In this document: in pieces, positions 45,233 to 56,734 of the stretch
Layout of the letters: every line of letters starts with the position of its first letter
Position numbering within the stretch: the first letter of the stretch is position 1
Origin: Boesenbergia rotunda
Taxonomy: Eukaryota; Streptophyta; Magnoliopsida; Zingiberales; Zingiberaceae
Length of the DNA stretch: 64,000 nucleotides
Direction of reading: 5' to 3'
NCBI GenBank assembly: GCA_024364735.1
Contig: JAGFNQ010001196.1
Span: forward strand, 168,296-232,295
The notes under the pieces: model-generated
Database searches by the model: none
What the model saw: the letters and a program-made list of their open reading frames with translations, nothing else
Told to the model about the DNA's origin: nothing
Position numbers and translations under genes: made by a program

Positions 45233-48200
45233 CTATACTTCCACAAAACACATTCCAAGGCCTCTTCTTAAGGATGTAAACTCCGATTCGGGAAGAGATT
45301 TGGTAAAGATGTCGGCTAGGTTTGACTTTGATTCAACATAGTGTAGTTCTATGTCTCCCCTTGCCACATGGTCTCTAATGAAGTGATGTTTCACTTCAAT
45401 GTGTTTTGTCCTAGAATGATGAACCAGATTTTTAGTTAAATTGATTGTACTTACATTATCACACAAGACTTTGACCTTGGTGTAATGTAGCTCATAGTCC
45501 TCTAAGGTGTGCATGATCCAAAGGAGTTGGGAAACACATCCACCCATTGCCACATATTCTGCTTCCGTTGTTGATAGGGCAATGCATGGATGTTTCCTAC
45601 TACTCCAACTAACTAAAGAAGACCCAAGGAATTGACACCCTCCACTTGTACTTTTCCTATCTAACTTACAACCCGCATAGTCTGAGTCAGTGTATCCAAT
45701 TAGATCAACACTAGGGGTTCTAGGATACCAAAGTTCGACATTGAGGGTACCTTTCACATACCTTAGGATCCTCTTGACTACAACCAAATGGGACTCTTTG
45801 GCACACGATTGGTACCTTGCACACATACCTACCGCTAAAAGTATGTCGGGTCTACTAGCGGTTAGGTATAGGAGGCTACCAATCATGCTCCTATATTGTT
45901 TAGAGTCTACCATTTTCCCTTCAATGTCACTATCCATTTTCACATTGGTTCCTATGGGTGTAGATGCTTCCTTAGCATTTTCTAAACCAAATTTCTTTAG
46001 CATCTCTTTGGCATATTTGGTTTGAAAGACATGTGTACCTTCATTAGTTTGCTTAACTTGAAGGCCTAAGAAAAAGGTTAACTCTCCTACAAGACTCATC
46101 TCAAATTCATCTTCCATACACTTGATGAATTCTTGTAGGAAGTCATTATTTGTTGACCCAAAAATGATATCGTCTACATAGACTTGGGCAACAAATATGT
46201 CCTTATCCTTAGATTTTAGGAACAATGTAGGGTCAATTGTTCCTCTCCTAAACCCCTTAGACACTAGAAATGAAGAAAGCCTTTCATACCAAGCCCGGGG
46301 AGCTTGTTTCAATCCATATAAGGCTTTTCTTAGTTTATATACGTGTCTTGGATGGTTAGGGTCCTCAAACCCCGGGGGTTGTTCTACATAGACCTCTTCC
46401 TTAATGATCCCATTTAGGAATGCCGACTTCACATCCATTTGGTGGAGTGTGAAACCCATGTGAGCAGCATAGGCTAGTAGAATTCTAATTGATTCTAGCC
46501 TAGCTACGGGGGCATAAGTCTCATCATAATCTAGTCCTTCAACTTGGTTAAACCCCCTAGCTAACAATCTAGCCTTGTTCCTAGTGATTTTACCTTGGTC
46601 GTCTAGTTTGTTCCTAAAGACCCATCTAGTGGTTACAATAGTGCAATCATTGGGCCTAGGAACTAACTCCCAAACTTCACTTCTCTCAAATTGATTTAGC
46701 TCTTCTTGCATAGCTAAAATCCAATCAACATCTCCTAATGCTTCATCAATGGACTTAGGTTCTAATTGGGAGATTAGAGCTATTTGACTAGTTTGATCCC
46801 TAAAGTAGGACCTAGTCCTTACTCCTTGAGTGTCATCACCCACAATTTGATCAATGGGATGATCATGGTGATGTCTCAAGGGTCTAGAGGTTGTAGGTTC
46901 ATTTACTCCTTCTTCCTCATCCTCTAGAGTACTTCTTACTCCCCCTTGATCATTGCCCTCCAAATGTAGGTCTTGGATTCTTTGGGCAAGGGGTTGGACC
47001 TCTTCTATATCCTTATCAATAGAAGCCTTTCTAGGGTAGGTACTAGTGGTTTCATCAAATTTGACATTTGAGGACTCCTCAATCACTTTTGTCCTCTTGT
47101 TGTACACTCTATAACCCCTACTAGTCAATGAGTATCTTACTAGAATTCCTTCATCGGCTTTTGACTCAAATTTTCTTAGGTCATCTTTGGTGTTTAAGAT
47201 GTAGACTTTACATCCAAGGACTCTAAAATAATGGATTTGTGGTACCCTTCCATTCCACAGTTCAAAGGGTGTTTTTCCTAAAAACCTATGTACCAACACC
47301 CGGTTTTGGATATAACAAGCGGTGTTAACCGCTTCGGCCCAAAAATAGCTAGGAAGGGAATATGCATTAAGCATAGTCCTAGAAGCCTCTTGTAGGGCTC
47401 GGTTTCTCCTCTCAACTACCCCATTTTGTTGAGGAGTCCTTGGGCATGAAAACTCATGCTTGTACCCATTTTCAACACAAAATTGTGTGAAGTTAGCGTT
47501 TTGGAACTCCCCACCATGGTCACTCCTAATTCGGTTTATTTTGGTATTCTTTTCATTTTCTACCCTTTTACTAAAACCTATAAAGATATCTAGGGTATCA
47601 TCCTTATGTTTCAAGAAGTAGACCCATGTGAACTTAGAAAAGTCATCTACTATCACTAGACAATACTTACTCCCCACAAGTGATGGAGTACTATGGCAAT
47701 CAAACAAATCTATATGCAAAAGTTCTAAAGGTAAGGAAGTGGTGATTAGAGTTTTACCTTTATGTGATGCTTTTGATTGCTTACCCTCTTGGCATGCATC
47801 ACACAACTTGGTCTTCTCATACTTGATCATTGGGAGCCCCTTCACCAGCTCTTCCTTGGCCACTCTTGCAATGCTCCTCATGTTGACATGTCCAAGTCTC
47901 TGGTGCCACAACCACCCTTCTTCTTCTTTAGACATAAGACACTTAACAACATTGTTAGTAGCATAAGATAGATCAAGATAATATAAATTTGCCTCTCTAA
48001 ATCCTTCTAATATGATAGTATTTGAATCACTTTGCCTTATTACACATTTCTTAGCATGAAATTCTACTCTAAAATCGGCATCACATAGTTGACTCACACT
48101 TAATAAATTAAACTTCATATCTTTGATTAAAAGTACCTTATGAATCGAAATAGTGGGAGATACCTCAATTGTGCCCCTACCAATGATCCTCAACTTTCCA

Positions 48201-48322
48201 CTATTCCCAAAGGAGACCGTCCCTTCTCTTAGGTAGCTAATAGTGGTGAACTTGCTCACATCCCCGGTTATGTGTCTTGAGCATCCACTATCTACTATCC
48301 ACAAAGTTGGGGCTTCCTTCAC
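45233..48322 (-). CDS. pol: Element E pol polyprotein: protease, integrase, RT, RNase H
   Basis: About 1029 residues without a break, the best preserved pol here. Protease WIVDSGCSRHITGD (D11). Integrase zinc site H140, H145, C174, C177 and catalytic D205, D268, E304 (35 residues between the last two). GKTPFELW region near 350. RT with [11 protein letters not shown] (D630), [11 protein letters not shown], and YVDD at 715-718. RNase H with [10 protein letters not shown] (D879, D881), STTEAEY (E920, E922) and [13 protein letters not shown]. These activities would cut gag-pol, copy the RNA into DNA and insert it. It has no good start of its own: the reading is in frame with gag and begins just after a UAG, so it is probably made as gag-pol. 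Confidence 0.93.
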   Translation of the reverse strand: MKEAPTLWIVDSGCSRHITGDVSKFTTISYLREGTVSFGNSGKLRIIGRGTIEVSPTISIHKVLLIKDMKFNLLSVSQLCDADFRVEFHAKKCVIRQSDSNTIILEGFREANLYYLDLSYATNNVVKCLMSKEEEGWLWHQRLGHVNMRSIARVAKEELVKGLPMIKYEKTKLCDACQEGKQSKASHKGKTLITTSLPLELLHIDLFDCHSTPSLVGSKYCLVIVDDFSKFTWVYFLKHKDDTLDIFIGFSKRVENEKNTKINRIRSDHGGEFQNANFTQFCVENGYKHEFSCPRTPQQNGVVERRNRALQEASRTMLNAYSLPSYFWAEAVNTACYIQNRVLVHRFLGKTPFELWNGRVPQIHYFRVLGCKVYILNTKDDLRKFESKADEGILVRYSLTSRGYRVYNKRTKVIEESSNVKFDETTSTYPRKASIDKDIEEVQPLAQRIQDLHLEGNDQGGVRSTLEDEEEGVNEPTTSRPLRHHHDHPIDQIVGDDTQGVRTRSYFRDQTSQIALISQLEPKSIDEALGDVDWILAMQEELNQFERSEVWELVPRPNDCTIVTTRWVFRNKLDDQGKITRNKARLLARGFNQVEGLDYDETYAPVARLESIRILLAYAAHMGFTLHQMDVKSAFLNGIIKEEVYVEQPPGFEDPNHPRHVYKLRKALYGLKQAPRAWYERLSSFLVSKGFRRGTIDPTLFLKSKDKDIFVAQVYVDDIIFGSTNNDFLQEFIKCMEDEFEMSLVGELTFFLGLQVKQTNEGTHVFQTKYAKEMLKKFGLENAKEASTPIGTNVKMDSDIEGKMVDSKQYRSMIGSLLYLTASRPDILLAVGMCARYQSCAKESHLVVVKRILRYVKGTLNVELWYPRTPSVDLIGYTDSDYAGCKLDRKSTSGGCQFLGSSLVSWSSRKHPCIALSTTEAEYVAMGGCVSQLLWIMHTLEDYELHYTKVKVLCDNVSTINLTKNLVHHSRTKHIEVKHHFIRDHVARGDIELHYVESKSNLADIFTKSLPESEFTSLRRGLGMCFVEV

Positions 48323-48328
48323 CTTTAC

Positions 48329-49975
48329 CTAGACAACACAGAAAACATACTCTTTTGGTACCCATATTTTTGATCCATAAACATCATTTAGAAATTTCTT
48401 AGGTACCCATGCCTTCTTTGTGGTTCCCTTAGCCCCTAATCTCCTAGATGCACCAATCCTACCGGTGAGTGAAACAAAAGCTACCTCCTTGATCTTAGGC
48501 CTATAGCCCAACCCAGCCTTGTTGTATACAGCCTTTTGACTATTTATGATTATATCTAGGTTACTAGATCCTACTTGGAATTTTCTAAGGGCCTTCGTGA
48601 GGTCATCTACCTGTTTTCTTAATTCCCTATTTTCATTTTCAAGGTGTGAAACATGTGAAGAAGTAGAGCTAGCATGCAAATCTTTAAGTTTAATAGCTTC
48701 TACTCTAAGCATGACAATTTGTTCTTTGAGATCCTTAACTTTACCTCTAGCCTTAGCTAAGTCCATGTTCGTGCTAGAGATTATTTTCACTAAAGTAGAG
48801 GAGGGTAAGTGGTATACCTCACTTACCGACGCTTCTGACTCTGATGATGAAGTGGAGGAGCTCTCATCTTGAGCTTCGTTCATCATCTGATGAGTCTGAG
48901 TCATCTTGTGTCATAAGAGCGAAGTGGGAGACTTGCTCTTCTTCTTCCTCTGAAGATGAGGGATCGTCCCACGTTGCCTTGAGGTTCGTGGCGCCCTTCT
49001 CCTTTCCCTTTGACTTCTTCTTGTCACTCTTCTTCTTCTCTTCCTTCTTGTCATCCCTTTTCTTCAACTGTGAACACTCATTCTTCATATGTCCTTCTTG
49101 GTGACAGTTGTAGCATATGATGTCCTTGGCCTTACCCTTACCTTTGGCCCCTTTCCTAGCATATGACTTGTTAGAAAAACTTTTAAATGCTTTACGAAAT
49201 TTCCTTACCATAAAGGCCTCTTGGTCACTATCCATAGAGGCACTTGACTCCTCTGAGTCTGATGACGATGAGTAGATCACCTTCTTCTTCTCCTTCCTCC
49301 TCTTCTTCTCCTTTTCTGCAACAAAAGCAATACCTTTCTCTTTGGCCGAAATGTTAGCTTGCTCGTGCAGTTCAAATTCACAAAATAGTCTAATTTGACT
49401 AAGGATAAGTCCCTCGATACCTTGTAAGCATCAACCATGGATGCCCACAGGGTGGTTCTCGGGAAGGCTTGTAAAACATACCAGACCATGTCCCGATTGT
49501 CTATTTTCTCTCCAATCACATGGAGCTCATTTATTACTTCCTTTACCCTTCCATGCAGCTGACTGACGGTCTTGTTGCTCTTCATGGAAAGGGATTGCAG
49601 TTGGGCCACCAACAAGTCCTTCTTTGCTCTTCTGGACTCGTTTGACCCCTCGTTCAGTTCAACTAACTTGTCCCATAGTTCTTTGGCGCTCTTGAACGAC
49701 CCCACCTTGTTCAGTTGCTCCTTCGAGAGCCCGTATTGCAATGTGGTGGTGGCCTTGGCATTTGATTGCGCCCTCTTCTTCACCTCCTTAGACCATGATC
49801 TCATAGGTGTTGGGTCTCCTCTTTCATCAACGTGTGCCTCGAAGCCATCTGTAACACTTATCCAAGTTTCAATATCATTCATGAGGTAGTATTGCATCCT
49901 ACCTTTCCAGTACGCAAAGTCGTTCCCGTCGAAGAATGGTGGTCGTGCAGTGGAGTATCCCTCTTGAAACGCCAT
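48329..49975 (-). pseudogene. gag: Element E gag, with two compensating frameshifts
   Basis: Starts at ATG 49975 (MAFQEGYSTARPPFFDG, as in A gag). The frame is lost near 49375, runs in a second frame through the acidic region and the zinc knuckle CYNCHQEGHMKNEC (about 49072-49113), and returns near 48870-48904 to the first frame. A coiled-coil part, KAWVPK and WVPK repeats follow, and a UAG at 48331-48329. The order is as in A gag. The first and last parts and pol share one frame, so the middle was shifted by two separate small indels. Confidence 0.88.
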
Positions 49976-50017
49976 TACAATTGCTCCGGTTGACTGTTAG
50001 ATCTTCCGAAACGCACC

Positions 50018-50030
50018 GGCTATGATACCA
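50018..50030 (-). other. Element E primer-binding site
   Basis: Minus strand TGGTATCATAGCC, two bases from the LTR. It matches initiator methionine tRNA with one change (CAGAGC to CATAGC). Confidence 0.85.
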
Positions 50031-50032
50031 AC

Positions 50033-50962
50033 TGATGGATCAATTTAGGCGTGCAGAGGGGGGGTGAATGCACTTTCTCGGATCATTTTGATCTCTACAG
50101 AGTTGTTAGCGGAGCGGAAATAATATGTAAAGGAAATTAAACAATGCTAACAAGAATATTTTACTTGGTATCCACCCAGATGGGTGACTAATCCAAGGAT
50201 CCACGCCGCGAGCACCACTTTCACTATGAAAACCTCCTTTAGGTGGAGAAACCTTTACAACGACGATCTTCCTCTTTACAAAATAGAGTAGAATGAGTGA
50301 GAGGAAGCAAGAACACTTTCCAATTGGGCAGCACTTCGTTACTGTATGGAACCGTACCATGCACGTGTAACGAGGAGCTCCTTTTATAGGTGAAAAGGAC
50401 AGACTCATAGTCTGTCCAGCCCCGCACCAGTCGACTGCCCTGAGGGCAGTCGACTAGCCCAGCATTAAATGTTGTCCAACGGCTAGCCAACGACTAGTTT
50501 CGGGGTATACCAGTCGACTGCCCCAAGGCCAGTCGACTGGTCCGAAGCTGCGAACTTTCTGTGGGTTTTGGAAGTCGACTGCCTCTGGGCCAGTCGACTG
50601 CCCTGCCTCCCAGCTCAGCTCCAGCCACTCCGGACCTTCTCCTTTGCGTGTGCCTTCAGGTTTGCTCCCTTGGTTCGCCCTTTGAAGTCCTCTTCCTCTG
50701 GCTATCGTCCCTCGGATGCGCACCCTTGGCTTGCCTCCATGCCACCCTTCACGTGTGCCCTTGAAGTCCACTTCCCGGCTTGCCCTTGGAGCTCTCCTCC
50801 CTCGGCTCTCGTCCCTCGGATAGGTTCACCAAGTGTGATTCTCCAAGTCCTGCAAACTCAATCACACATATCAAATACAACATAACACTCTAACTTTAAA
50901 CCTATTCGCCCACACATCAAAACCATAATCTTCCAATCATTTAAGGGTCGATTGCCTCAACA
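50033..50962 (-). repeat. Element E 5' LTR
   Basis: Matches 43356-44286 throughout, with the GTCGAC hairpins at 50427-50605. The G run (aggggggg at 50057) is two bases shorter than in the other LTR. Confidence 0.93.
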
Positions 50963-51386
50963 AGGACTTCATTGCCCAACCCTCGGCCAGGACTTCGTGC
51001 CTCGATAAGGACTTCTTTTCTAGTCATCTTAATCCTAACTAGACTTTTTTCTGCCAAACACTAAGTCCTGTTTGACTTATCTCTTGGTCAAACTGACCAA
51101 CCCTGGGTTCTCTGCCAATCTCATATCCTATTTGACTAACCCTGGTTCTAACTGATCAAACCTTGATATATTGTCAAACATATCAGATTTAGGTTTGATC
51201 ACCCTGCTAATCATCAGGTCCTATTTGGCTAACCCTTTGGTCAACCTGATCAAGCTTAGGTTTACCCTACCAAACATCAGGTCCTGTTGGGCTTAACCCT
51301 TGATCATTTTGACCAGACCTTAGTATATTGTCAAACATCGAAACACAGGGGTTGACTATTCATAACTCATGCTCTTTGTACCAACA

Positions 51387-54300
51387 ATCTCTCCCATTAT
51401 GATATTTGAAAATAATCTTAATTTAGATTTTGGTCTAACGGTTTTAGGTAAATACTTAGGAGAAATCAAAAAAATTTAACTTAAGGTACTCTCTCCCCCT
51501 TTGACACACATCAAAAAGAATTATAAAGCAATAATAAAGATTTTAATTTAACATTTGCATCAACAATATGATTTTTGAAAATATTTAAGATTTTTAAGGA
51601 AAACATAATTTTCAAAAATCCTCCCCATTTCTTTTTTTTTATAACTTAAGTACCTATTTTAGAAAATATTTTACAGAACACTAAGTACTTGATTAAAATT
51701 TGAAAAAATAGGTACATTATTGATTTGAATTTCCCTAAATCTGACACAATCCTAAGAATCTTGTTGACCAAAAGAAAATTTTCTTATTTGTCTTAGAGAT
51801 TTTCCAATCAAGATAAAGTATTTTCAATATAAATTTTTTAAAAAATAATAAATTTCTTGATTTGGATTCCTCCATAATTTGACACAATCCTAGGAACCCT
51901 TGTTAACAACAAGGAAAACTTTTCGAAGTGTCTTGAAGATTTTGCCAAACTTAAGCAATTTTCTAAAGACATTCAAAGATGATCAAGAAAAAAAATGATG
52001 TTCAAAAATAAAATATTTTTTTTAAAAATGAGAATATTGTATTTTCACAAATATAGTATTTTTGAAAAGATAGTATTTTTTGAAAATATAGTATTTTTGA
52101 AAACTTATAATGATTCTTTTCATTTTAACCTCCCCCTAAACCTGACACAGTCCTTGGAAGCTTGTTGACCATGAGTTGAACATCCTCTGAGTCTTAGGGT
52201 TCGATTCAAACAAAAAGAATTACATAATATATATATATATATATATATTTTAAGTTCAAAAGTAATCAAATGATGAATTGTTCTTTTGATTGAGACTCCC
52301 CCTAAGCCTGAGACAATCATAGGAATCCTTGCAAATCATAAGAAAAATTTTCTATGTGTCTTTAGAGTTTATCCAAATCATAAGAGCAATTAAGGAATTT
52401 TTTAGATAAATATAACAATTTTGAAGAAGTATTTTTTGAAAACAAACATTTCGAAGGACATAAATTTTTTAAGCAATATTTTTTTGAAAAACATTTTGAA
52501 GGACATAAATTTTTGAAGTAATATTTTTCTAAAAATAATTTTTTGAGAGAAAAAAATCATTTTGAAAGAGATAATATATTTTTTGGAAAGAGTAGTTAAA
52601 TTTTTTTAACATAAACGTTTAAGAACACGATAAACACTGACTCCCCCTGAACCTGAAACCTTCTGGCTACGCTTGTTAGCTACAAGGACCTCTACCTAAG
52701 TGTCTTAAGGGACATTAGTCTTGACCTAGAAGCTATGTGTCTAAGTGTAGGTCAAACAATTTTCAAAAAGATATATAATTTTTAAAATATATTTATAAGT
52801 ACACACAATCATGCATGAAATTCATTAAAATATTATTATATTTAGTCACTATATTTAAACTAATTTTTTAAGAAAATATTCTAAAGATTTTTGAAAATAT
52901 TTTGAAAATATTTATCAATTGATTAGTTTTTATCATCTCACCCATTCCAAGTGTCACAATACAGACAATCATGGTTGCCTTATGAATGTTGTGAGATGCT
53001 TGATTAATTTTTCTCAATTTAATTTTATAGATTGTTTGACCTTGAGTTAAATTCAAATTTAACAATTAGTAACTTAAAAGTAAATTTCTATAATTGGCTT
53101 CCAGGACTTGGTGAGACACAGGGATCTTCTTTGGCCTTAGCCTTATTGGATCAACAACCCATTCCTTAGACAAAGCCTTTTATAGAAATGATACTTTCAA
53201 TTTACTTGTTGAGAAACTCTGGTCTAACTAGTCTAGGATGTGGTGAGGTAACTTTGGCTAGTTCCACTTGCCTAGGTCGACCAAGTCGGGTACTCCTTAC
53301 CTTTCCTGACTTCCCAGACCAAGCTTCCCTAACAAACTATCATCTTGCCCTACCCTGGTACTATGTTATGCAAGTGTCAAGTAATCTTATTCCTATCTGG
53401 CCATTCTAGATTAAGCGATAAATAAACTAGAATGATTGATATGGCAGATATATGGAAGAAAAACATAAACAAATGCATGAGCATGGCAGTTATGCATGTG
53501 TTAGTCAAGTCGAAGCAATTTAATTTGATTTCTAATAAAGTATCAAATTCTCGATTTGATATAGAACGTGTGAACCCACGAATATGTCAACCCACTTTGA
53601 CACATTTATTATTATTAAGTTGATTATTCTAGTTGGGTAGACTTTTATTTAGTTTCATAATTAAAGGTAATTAATTTAAATTTAGTTCATGGATTTGAAT
53701 TTCGAATTAAGAATTGAGTTTCTAATTAAAGTTGAATGGTTAATTAAAATTTAAGATTTGTGATTAATTATGATTTCAGTTTTAAAGATTTGAACAATAA
53801 TTTTGGGTCTAATTAGATCATTTCCATCAATTTAAAGAATTCTAATTCATCTAATATTGCTTTCGTTTTTAAGTTTTCAATTTTATGTAATACTTCTATT
53901 TTAATTGAATTTATATAAGCCTTTTTAATTATAGCTTCAATTTTAATAAATTCATCTTCATGTTCAGAATCATTTTCATATCTCCAGAGTTATATTTAGA
54001 ATTAACAAAAGTTATATCATTATCTTCAAAATAAGTAAAATAATTTTCAGGATTACTAATTCAGGGTGTATCATTATTTTCAAAATAAGTAGAATAATTA
54101 ATTGAGGATTCACAATTATCTTAAAAGTTATTAGAATTATTTTGAGAATTATTTCAAAAATTATTAATTAAGGTTTGATTATTATTTTCAAAAATATTAA
54201 TAAAAGATTGGGTATTATCTTCAAAATTATTAATTAAAATATTATCTTGTGAATTAATAAGATTATCTTCAAGATTATCGATTCAGTTTCATTATTATCT

Positions 54301-54575
54301 TCAACATTGGTTGAATTATCAGAAACATTATCAAAATATTAGAATAAATTTTTAAAATTGTAGCATTAATATTAAAGATTAAAGAATTAATATTCAATAT
54401 TCTACCATTATCAATGTTTGATTTGGGAGTATTACTAGCTAATTTATCATGCAATATATTAAGTTTGCTATATAGAAAATCTAATTTATCAGAAATATTA
54501 ATATTGTTATCTAAATTACCAAAATGATTATGCAACTGTGCAGGAATTTAAAAAATATTATTCCAAAAATTAAAT
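51387..54575 (-). other. Element F internal non-coding region
   Basis: About 3.2 kb of strongly AT-rich sequence. Repeated phrases such as aacctgacacaatcctaggaa.cttgtt and ctccccctaaacctgacaca occur at about 51740, 51880, 52130, 52300 and 52640, so it was built by local duplication. 53600-54540 is a run of short attatttt-like repeats. I see no pol motif. Its role may be to supply packaging signals only (inference). Confidence 0.65.
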
Positions 54576-54936
54576 TTTTGTACCTCCTTTACCGTCGTTG
54601 CATTTCTTGGCATTGTTGACCTACTGATCCTCCAGTCTGGGCACTGGTTCTTGTAGTGTCCCTTCTTTTGGCACTTGAAGCATTTGATGCGGCTTTTATC
54701 CCTCTGGACTCCTGGTGCTGGTACCTCCGTTGTCGCTACTGGTATTCGAATCTTATGAGTAGGACACCGATTTTTATATATAGTGTCCTCTCTCCCTGCA
54801 CTTGAAACAGATTATGTGAAATTTAAAATTTGACATTATAAAAATATACCATATTCAGCCTTGACTCCCCCTTAATTCCTAGTCATCTTGCTCCTTCGGT
54901 GGTGAGTTTGATCATAGCCACCTGCTCTGATACCAA
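54576..54936 (-). pseudogene. gag: Element F gag remnant with two zinc knuckles, and primer site
   Basis: Minus strand: a zinc knuckle CFKCQKKGHYKNQC at 54641-54682, and a second CFKCRERGHY (about 54755-54800) broken by a short TATA insertion before its last cysteine. The gag N-terminus is missing: fewer than 150 bases separate the knuckles from the primer site TTGGTATCAGAGCAGGTGGC (about 54918-54937). Two knuckles are also seen in H gag. Confidence 0.7.
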
Positions 54937-54937
54937 T

Positions 54938-56613
54938 TGTAGGATCGGTGATGTCGATAAAGGGGGGTGAATATCGACTCATCAATTTATCGTTGGATCT
55001 TCGTTGATTGTTTGATTAATATCAGAGTTGTTAGTAGCAGCGGAATAATAAAAGTAAAAATGGACACAACAAGAACTCGTGGTATTTTCTTGGTTCCCAA
55101 CCTCCCAGGGTCAGTATGTCCAAGGCCTAATTACAGGTAGCACCCGTCCACTAGTGGTCTCCTTTCCAGAATTTCCGAAGGCGGAGAAACTCATCTTATA
55201 GTTGAGAGTACAAGCAAATGATAAAAAATTACTATAACTAAATGCAAACCAAAATAGAAGATGACGATTCTGACCGATCTGGAACTCCGAAGCGTCGCAC
55301 ACTTCCTCCTGGAGCCTCCTTGGTTGCAGAGCATTGTCTCAACACTTTTTCTTTACATAGAATGAGTGAGTGGATGTATAAGTTGATAATCTGAACTGCT
55401 CCACTTGACCCTTTTATATAGTACTTATTTAGGCGCCTGATTGGCCTTTTAGGCACCCTCGTTGCAAACAAAACTTGATCTGAACTGGCATATTTGGCAT
55501 AGAGATAAGGCCTGCATTCCAGGCACCTGGGAGCTATTCAGGCGCTTGGAAGCTATTCAGGCACCCAGGAAGCCCTTTCCCAAGATATTGTTTCCTTGCT
55601 TTTGCTCTCCATTCTTGCTTCCAACTCCAGGATCCTGCAAGACAAACAAACACATGACAAAACTAATAATCCTAAGCTTTCATGATTGACAACCAGAGTT
55701 GACTAGTTCTAACTTTGGATTTCAAATGAAATCCTAGGTCGAACTGACGCCTACTATTCCCTTTCCCAGGGAATGTGTCCTCTCCTACTCCACTCTAGAG
55801 ATGTTATCTTTTGCCAACCAGGACCTCCGGTGGATTTTTGCTCGACCTTCGAGAATCCGAAACTCGACGATGTTTGACCTCGACCCTTCTCGACTCCTAT
55901 CCACGATCCCCACTTGGTAAAGTCATCTGCTCGATCCCCCGGACCAAGTCTTCATGCTTGCCTTCACTCACCATGTCTTCGTTGCCTTATCCCCGACCAA
56001 GACTTTTGCTCGACCTCTAAGAATCGGAACTCGACGATGTTCAATCTCGATCTGTCTTGACTCTTGTCCGCGATCCCCACTCGACAAAGTCTTATGCTCG
56101 GTCCCTTGAACCAAGTCTTCATTGCCCGATCCCCGACCAGGACTTCGTTGCCCAACCCTCGGCCAGGACTTCGTGCATCGATAAAGACTTCTTTTCTAGT
56201 CATCTTAATCCTGACTAGACTTCTTTCTACCAAACATCAAGTCCTATTTGGCTTAGTCCAAATATGTTTTATTCCTCTACCAAACATCAAGTCCTATTTG
56301 CTTATCTCATAGTCAAACTGACCAACCCTGGCTTCTCTACCAAACATCAGATCCTGTTTGACTAACCCTTATTCTAACTGATCAAACCTTTGTATATTGT
56401 CAAACATATCAGATCTAGGTTTGATCACCCTGCCAAGCATCATGTCTTGTTTGGCTAACCCTTTAGTCAACCTGATCAAGCTTGGGTTTACCCAACCAAA
56501 CATCAGGTCCAGTTTGGCTTAACCCTTGATCACTTTGACCATAGCTTAGTATATTGTCAAACATCAAAACACTAGAGGTTGTCTATTCATAACTAGTGCT
56601 CTTTGCACCAACA
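54938..56613 (-). repeat. Element F 5' LTR
   Basis: Ends TGTAGGATCGGTG and CTTTGCACCAACA, 1676 bp. It has ggggggtgaatatcgactc near its transcribed end (54960), GGCGCC motifs at about 55430-55570, and a repeated block (ctcgacgatgtt...ctcgac...cccga) near 55800-56150 that is single in the 3' LTR. The right half has several aaacatcaagtcc-type direct repeats. Confidence 0.88.
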
Positions 56614-56734
56614 CCTAGCTTACCTAGGAATTTTCTGCAATCTCAACAACTTCATCACTACATCATATCATCTTAACTTGAACCCTTTACCACTTATCAA
56701 AACAAGGATCGATCTGGTGCTTCCGGTACCAACA
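56614..56734 (-). repeat. Element G 3' LTR, end part right of F
   Basis: Starts with the CCTAG duplication and ends TTCCGGTACCAACA. It matches the right end of S2 (ccaatatcaaaacaagg.tcgat.tggtgcttcc). Confidence 0.8.

Larger units (their letters stand above)
43356..50962 (-). mobile_element. Element E: full-length Ty1/copia retrotransposon with open pol
   Basis: LTRs 43356-44286 (931 bp) and 50033-50962 (930 bp), perfect duplication AGGAC (43351-43355 and 50963-50967). Minus strand order: 5' LTR, primer site, gag, UAG, pol, 0.95-kb 3' region, polypurine tract, 3' LTR. There is no additional gene. About 30 differences between the LTRs by eye (near 3%) make it older than A. It sits in the 3' LTR of F. 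Confidence 0.95.
41438..51386 (-). repeat. Element F 3' LTR, interrupted by S4 and E
   Basis: Pieces 41438-42130, 43023-43355 and 50968-51386. They match the 5' LTR in order: tgtaggatcggtg, the ggggggtgaatatcgact stretch, caggcgcctg motifs, gaaatcc.aggtcgaac.gacgcctact, ctcggccaggacttcgtgc, and the end ctctttgtaccaaca. It lacks a roughly 170-bp stretch that is repeated in the 5' LTR (about 55800-56150). Confidence 0.82.
41438..56613 (-). mobile_element. Element F: non-autonomous, pol-less LTR retrotransposon
   Basis: Perfect target duplication CCTAG (41433-41437 and 56614-56618). 3' LTR 41438-51386 (with S4 and E inside), internal 51387-54937, 5' LTR 54938-56613. The internal part is only 3.55 kb. 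I find two zinc-knuckle remnants next to the primer site but no protease, integrase, RT or RNase H. The LTR motifs (GGCGCC palindromes, TGTTGGTGCAAAGAGC on the minus strand) relate it to G, S2 and S5. Confidence 0.85.
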
